Source of the DNA: Microbacterium gallinarum
Lineage (GTDB): Bacteria > Actinomycetota > Actinomycetes > Actinomycetales > Microbacteriaceae
Assembly (NCBI RefSeq): GCF_014837165.1
Contig: NZ_JACSPM010000001.1
Coordinates: forward strand, 277,618-341,617
Direction of reading: 5' to 3'
DNA length: 64,000 nt
The number at the start of each line of letters is the position of its first letter. Position 1 is the stretch's first letter. Position numbers and translations under genes: made by a program. Positions 61,466-64,000 of the stretch are shown here, one piece after another. The notes below the pieces were generated by a model. It made no database searches. It saw nothing but the letters and a program-made list of their open reading frames with translations, and was not told the DNA's origin.

Positions 61466-63225
61466 GCGACGAGGAGGTCCCGGCGGCCGCACCCGACCGC
61501 CAGGAGCCCGCGCCCGCATCGGTGCCCACCGGCGCCGCGGACGGGGCGTCGGTCCTCGACCGTGCCCGTGCGTGGCTCGCGCAGGACCCCGACGGCGAGA
61601 CCCGCGCCGAGCTGCGCGCGCTGATCGCGGCGGCCGACTCCGGCGACGAAGCTGCGGCCGCCGACCTCGACGACCGCTTCGCGGCGCGGCTCGCGTTCGG
61701 CACGGCCGGTCTGCGCGGCGAGCTGGGGGCCGGCAGCAACCGCATGAACCGCGTGCTGGTCGCGCAGGCCGCCGCCGGCCTCGCGGCGTACGTGCGCGAG
61801 AGGGCGGGCGACGTCGAGAGCCCCACCGTCGTCGTCGGCTACGACGGGAGACGCAACTCGCACGTGTTCGCGCAGGACTCCGCCGAGATCTTCGCCGGGG
61901 CCGGCCTTCGCGCGATCCTCCTCCCGCGCCTGCTGCCGACGCCCGTGCTCGCGTATGCGGTGCGCCACCTCGGCGCCGCCGCCGGCGTGATGGTCACCGC
62001 GAGCCACAATCCGCCGAACGACAACGGGTACAAGGTCTACCTCGGCGGGGCCGACGACGGGTCCCAGATCGTCGCACCCGCCGACGCCGAGATCGCCGCG
62101 CACATCGAGCGCGTGGCCGAGCTCGGAGACATCTCCACCCTGCCCCGCTCGCTCGGGTACGAGATCGCCCCCGAGTCGGTCGTCGAGGACTATGTCGCCG
62201 CGACCGCCGCCGTCGCGCCTGCCCCCGAGGGCGCGTCGGGTCTCTCGTGGGTCTACACCGCGATGCACGGCGTCGGCTGGGAGACGTTCTCGCGCATCCT
62301 CGAGGCGGCCGGCTACCCGGCGCCCGAGCCGGTCCCCGCGCAGGTCGAGCCCGACGGCGCGTTCCCCACCGTGGCGTTCCCGAACCCCGAGGAGCCCGGC
62401 GCGATGGATCTCGCGTTCGAGCGCGCCCGCGAGGTCGGCGCCGAGCTGATCATCGCCAACGACCCCGACGCCGACCGCCTCGCGGTCGCGCTTCCCGACA
62501 CCTCGACCCCCGACGGCTGGCGCCGGCTGACCGGCAATCAGATCGGGCTGCTCCTCGGCTGGCGCGCGGCGCGCCTCGCGGCTGAGACCGGCGCCACCGA
62601 GGGCGCCTCGCTGGCGTGCTCGCTGGTGTCGTCTCCCGGGCTCGAGGTCGTCGCCCGGCACTACGGTCTGGACTTCCACTCGACCCTCACCGGGTTCAAG
62701 TGGATCTCGCGCGCGCCCGGCATCGTGTTCGGGTTCGAGGAGGCGCTCGGCTACCTGGTGAACCCGGGGACGGTGCGCGACAAGGACGGCATCTCCGCCG
62801 CGGTGGCCATGCTCGGCATGGTGTCGGAGGCCCGCGGCCGAAGCGCCTCGCTCGCCGACCTGCTCGCCGAGTTCGACGAGACCTTCGGCGCCTTCGCCAG
62901 CGACCAGATCTCGGTGCGGGTCGACGACGTGTCCGCCATCGGGCGCATCATGACGGCGCTGCGTGCGCAGCATCCGTCCGCCATCGGCGACGTCGCGGTC
63001 GAGCGGACCGACGACCTGCTCGAGGGTGTCGACGATCTGCCCCGGGGCGATGTGCTGCGGCTGTGGCTCGTCGACGGATCGCGCGTGATCGTGCGGCCGA
63101 GCGGTACGGAGCCCAAGCTGAAGCTGTACCTCGACGTGCGCGGGGACTCGTCCGACGACGCGGCCGAGCGCATCGCGGCCCTCGCCGCAGGCGCCCGGAG
63201 ACTGCTCGACGACCTCGGCGCCTGA
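61462..63225 (+). CDS. phosphohexomutase (phosphomannomutase/phosphopentomutase-like)
   Basis: A 587-residue alpha-D-phosphohexomutase. It has FGTAGLRGELGAG, the phosphoserine loop TASHNPPNDNGYKV, the metal-binding loop ANDPDADRLAV, the sugar-specificity loop GFEEALGYLV, and the phosphate-binding loop RPSGTEPKLKLYL, in the correct order for four domains. It may interconvert hexose-1- and 6-phosphates feeding GDP- or UDP-sugar synthesis. Linkage to the phosphorylase (GTGA overlap) also suits ribose-1-phosphate use. The frame is open upstream into the phosphorylase gene but coding evidence starts at 61462. Confidence 0.92.
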   Translation: MSDEEVPAAAPDRQEPAPASVPTGAADGASVLDRARAWLAQDPDGETRAELRALIAAADSGDEAAAADLDDRFAARLAFGTAGLRGELGAGSNRMNRVLVAQAAAGLAAYVRERAGDVESPTVVVGYDGRRNSHVFAQDSAEIFAGAGLRAILLPRLLPTPVLAYAVRHLGAAAGVMVTASHNPPNDNGYKVYLGGADDGSQIVAPADAEIAAHIERVAELGDISTLPRSLGYEIAPESVVEDYVAATAAVAPAPEGASGLSWVYTAMHGVGWETFSRILEAAGYPAPEPVPAQVEPDGAFPTVAFPNPEEPGAMDLAFERAREVGAELIIANDPDADRLAVALPDTSTPDGWRRLTGNQIGLLLGWRAARLAAETGATEGASLACSLVSSPGLEVVARHYGLDFHSTLTGFKWISRAPGIVFGFEEALGYLVNPGTVRDKDGISAAVAMLGMVSEARGRSASLADLLAEFDETFGAFASDQISVRVDDVSAIGRIMTALRAQHPSAIGDVAVERTDDLLEGVDDLPRGDVLRLWLVDGSRVIVRPSGTEPKLKLYLDVRGDSSDDAAERIAALAAGARRLLDDLGA

Positions 63226-63286
63226 GGCTGGCGCCGGCCGAGGAGGCGCATCCGTCCGCGGGTCTCCGCGTGTCGGAGCCCCGTGC

Positions 63287-63292
63287 TAGAGT
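63287..63292 (+). promoter_or_regulatory. -10 hexamer TAGAGT for the MFS gene
   Basis: TAGAGT predicts transcription start near 63298, giving a leader of about 80 nt before ATG 63379. The predicted start falls inside an 18-bp palindrome. Confidence 0.5.
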
Positions 63293-63296
63293 GCAG

Positions 63297-63314
63297 GTCG
63301 CGATATATCGTGAC
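63297..63314. promoter_or_regulatory. 18-bp operator-like palindrome overlapping the MFS transcription start
   Basis: GTCGCGATATATCGTGAC is a palindrome with one mismatched pair; its centre CGATATATCG is perfect. It sits 5 bp after the -10, the classic place for a repressor site. PadR- and TetR-family regulators commonly use such sites to control drug exporters, but no regulator gene is in the window. Confidence 0.6.
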
Positions 63315-63378
63315 TTCGCCTCCAACGGCGTTTTCGCGAGGAATCGCTGGGGGATCGACGTCGATACGAGGAGTGGTG

Positions 63379-64000
63379 ATGGCCGTGGCGAACGGCGAGT
63401 ACGAAGCGGATGCCGCGGCCGAGGCATCCGATCCCCCTCATTGGCTTCGCAAGGTCGTCCTGTTCCTGAGCGGCCAGACGATCAGCCTGCTGGGCTCGAT
63501 GCTCGTGCAGTACGCCGTGTTCTGGTATCTCACGATCGAGTACCGCTCGGGCGTCTACATGATGCTCGCGGCGCTGTTCGGCTTCCTGCCGCAGGCGGTC
63601 GTGTCGATCTTCGGCGGGGTGTGGGCCGATCGGCACAACCGCAAGTACCTCATCATGGGCGCCGACGCCGCGATCGCGCTGTCGACCCTCGCGCTGGCGC
63701 TCATCATGATGACCGGGTACGACGCCGTGTGGCTGCTCTTCGCGGTGATGGCGGTGCGGTCGGCGGGTGCGGGCATCCAGATGCCCGCCGTCGCGGCCCT
63801 GCTCCCCCAGATCACGCCCACGCGCAACCTGATCCGGGTGAACGGCGTGAACGGATCGATCCAATCGGCGATGGCACTCCTCGCCCCGGCTGCGGCCGGT
63901 GCGATCTATGCGTGGTCGTCGGCGGCCACGGGCGGCACCGCGGCGTCGCTCATCCCGATCTTCTTCATCGACGTGGCGACCGCGGTGATCGGTATCGGAA
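63379..64000 (+). CDS. MFS exporter, N-terminal part
   Basis: The gene runs past the right edge; about 207 residues are visible. After a short cytosolic Asp/Ala-rich tail come helices with LFLSGQTISLLGSMLVQYAVFW, a PQAVVSIFGGVWADRHNRKYLI loop (the A-like motif GxWADRxxRK of MFS), and VMAVRSAGAGIQMPAVAALLPQ. This resembles EntS/MFS_3-type drug or siderophore exporters. ATG 63379 has GAGGAG upstream. A palindrome over the promoter suggests inducible, repressor-controlled expression. Confidence 0.82.
   Translation, partial: MAVANGEYEADAAAEASDPPHWLRKVVLFLSGQTISLLGSMLVQYAVFWYLTIEYRSGVYMMLAALFGFLPQAVVSIFGGVWADRHNRKYLIMGADAAIALSTLALALIMMTGYDAVWLLFAVMAVRSAGAGIQMPAVAALLPQITPTRNLIRVNGVNGSIQSAMALLAPAAAGAIYAWSSAATGGTAASLIPIFFIDVATAVIGIG

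Overview
The window is a high-GC Gram-positive (actinobacterial) chromosome segment, most likely from the Microbacteriaceae. This is inferred from roughly 70% GC, dense ATGA/GTGA/TTGA gene overlaps, CWB2 cell-wall-binding proteins, a mycobacterial-type acyl-CoA carboxylase with an epsilon subunit, and many start codons that follow a -10 hexamer directly (leaderless mRNAs). No tRNA, rRNA, CRISPR array or phage was seen.

Positions 1-36,400 hold a large cell-envelope glycopolymer locus. It opens with a galactofuranan module: the C-terminus of a GlfT2-like transferase, a GlfT1-like transferase, a Wzt/Wzm ABC exporter and UDP-galactopyranose mutase. A secreted CAP/FG-GAP protein follows, then nucleotide-sugar enzymes (WecC-like dehydrogenase, WecB-like epimerase), two membrane acyltransferases and a glycosyltransferase (GT) block (11,387-24,054). 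That block includes an ABC exporter and a 1153-residue protein with two GT2 modules and one GT-B module. Close single-module paralogues of these modules are encoded about 7 kb upstream.

Positions 24,100-27,650 are an insertion-sequence graveyard: IS256-type, IS3-type and IS481-type remnants. They bracket an intact UDP-glucose dehydrogenase gene with AT-richer codons. From 36,372 down to 27,652 runs a nine-gene minus-strand operon: a second Wzm/Wzt exporter, a putative three-component lipid-sugar glycosylation set (DUF6541-like GT-C, DPM1-like GT2, DUF2304), a GT4, and a WbpD/WbpE/WbpB-like acetyltransferase, aminotransferase and dehydrogenase set. Together with the WecB/WecC-like pair, these could make a 2,3-diacetamido-dideoxy-hexuronic acid donor.

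Positions 36,468-46,648 hold envelope-surface and housekeeping genes: two large CWB2 proteins (one with a lysozyme-like domain, one a DD-peptidase-like hydrolase), a GT4, an LCP glycopolymer ligase, purE, purK, a PH-domain membrane protein and birA.

Positions 46,881-64,000 are mostly housekeeping: acyl-CoA carboxylase beta, epsilon and alpha(biotin) subunits, a PIG-L deacetylase coupled to an HGSNAT-like transmembrane acetyltransferase, a LuxR/histidine-kinase pair with a linked membrane protein, an RNA uracil methyltransferase with an RG-rich insert, Maf, a lipoprotein, an LpdA-like flavoprotein, purine nucleoside phosphorylase, a phosphohexomutase and the start of an MFS exporter. The purE-purK-PH-birA-accD-accE-maf-accA-lpdA-pnp-pmm order resembles the mycobacterial Rv3275c-Rv3308 neighbourhood.
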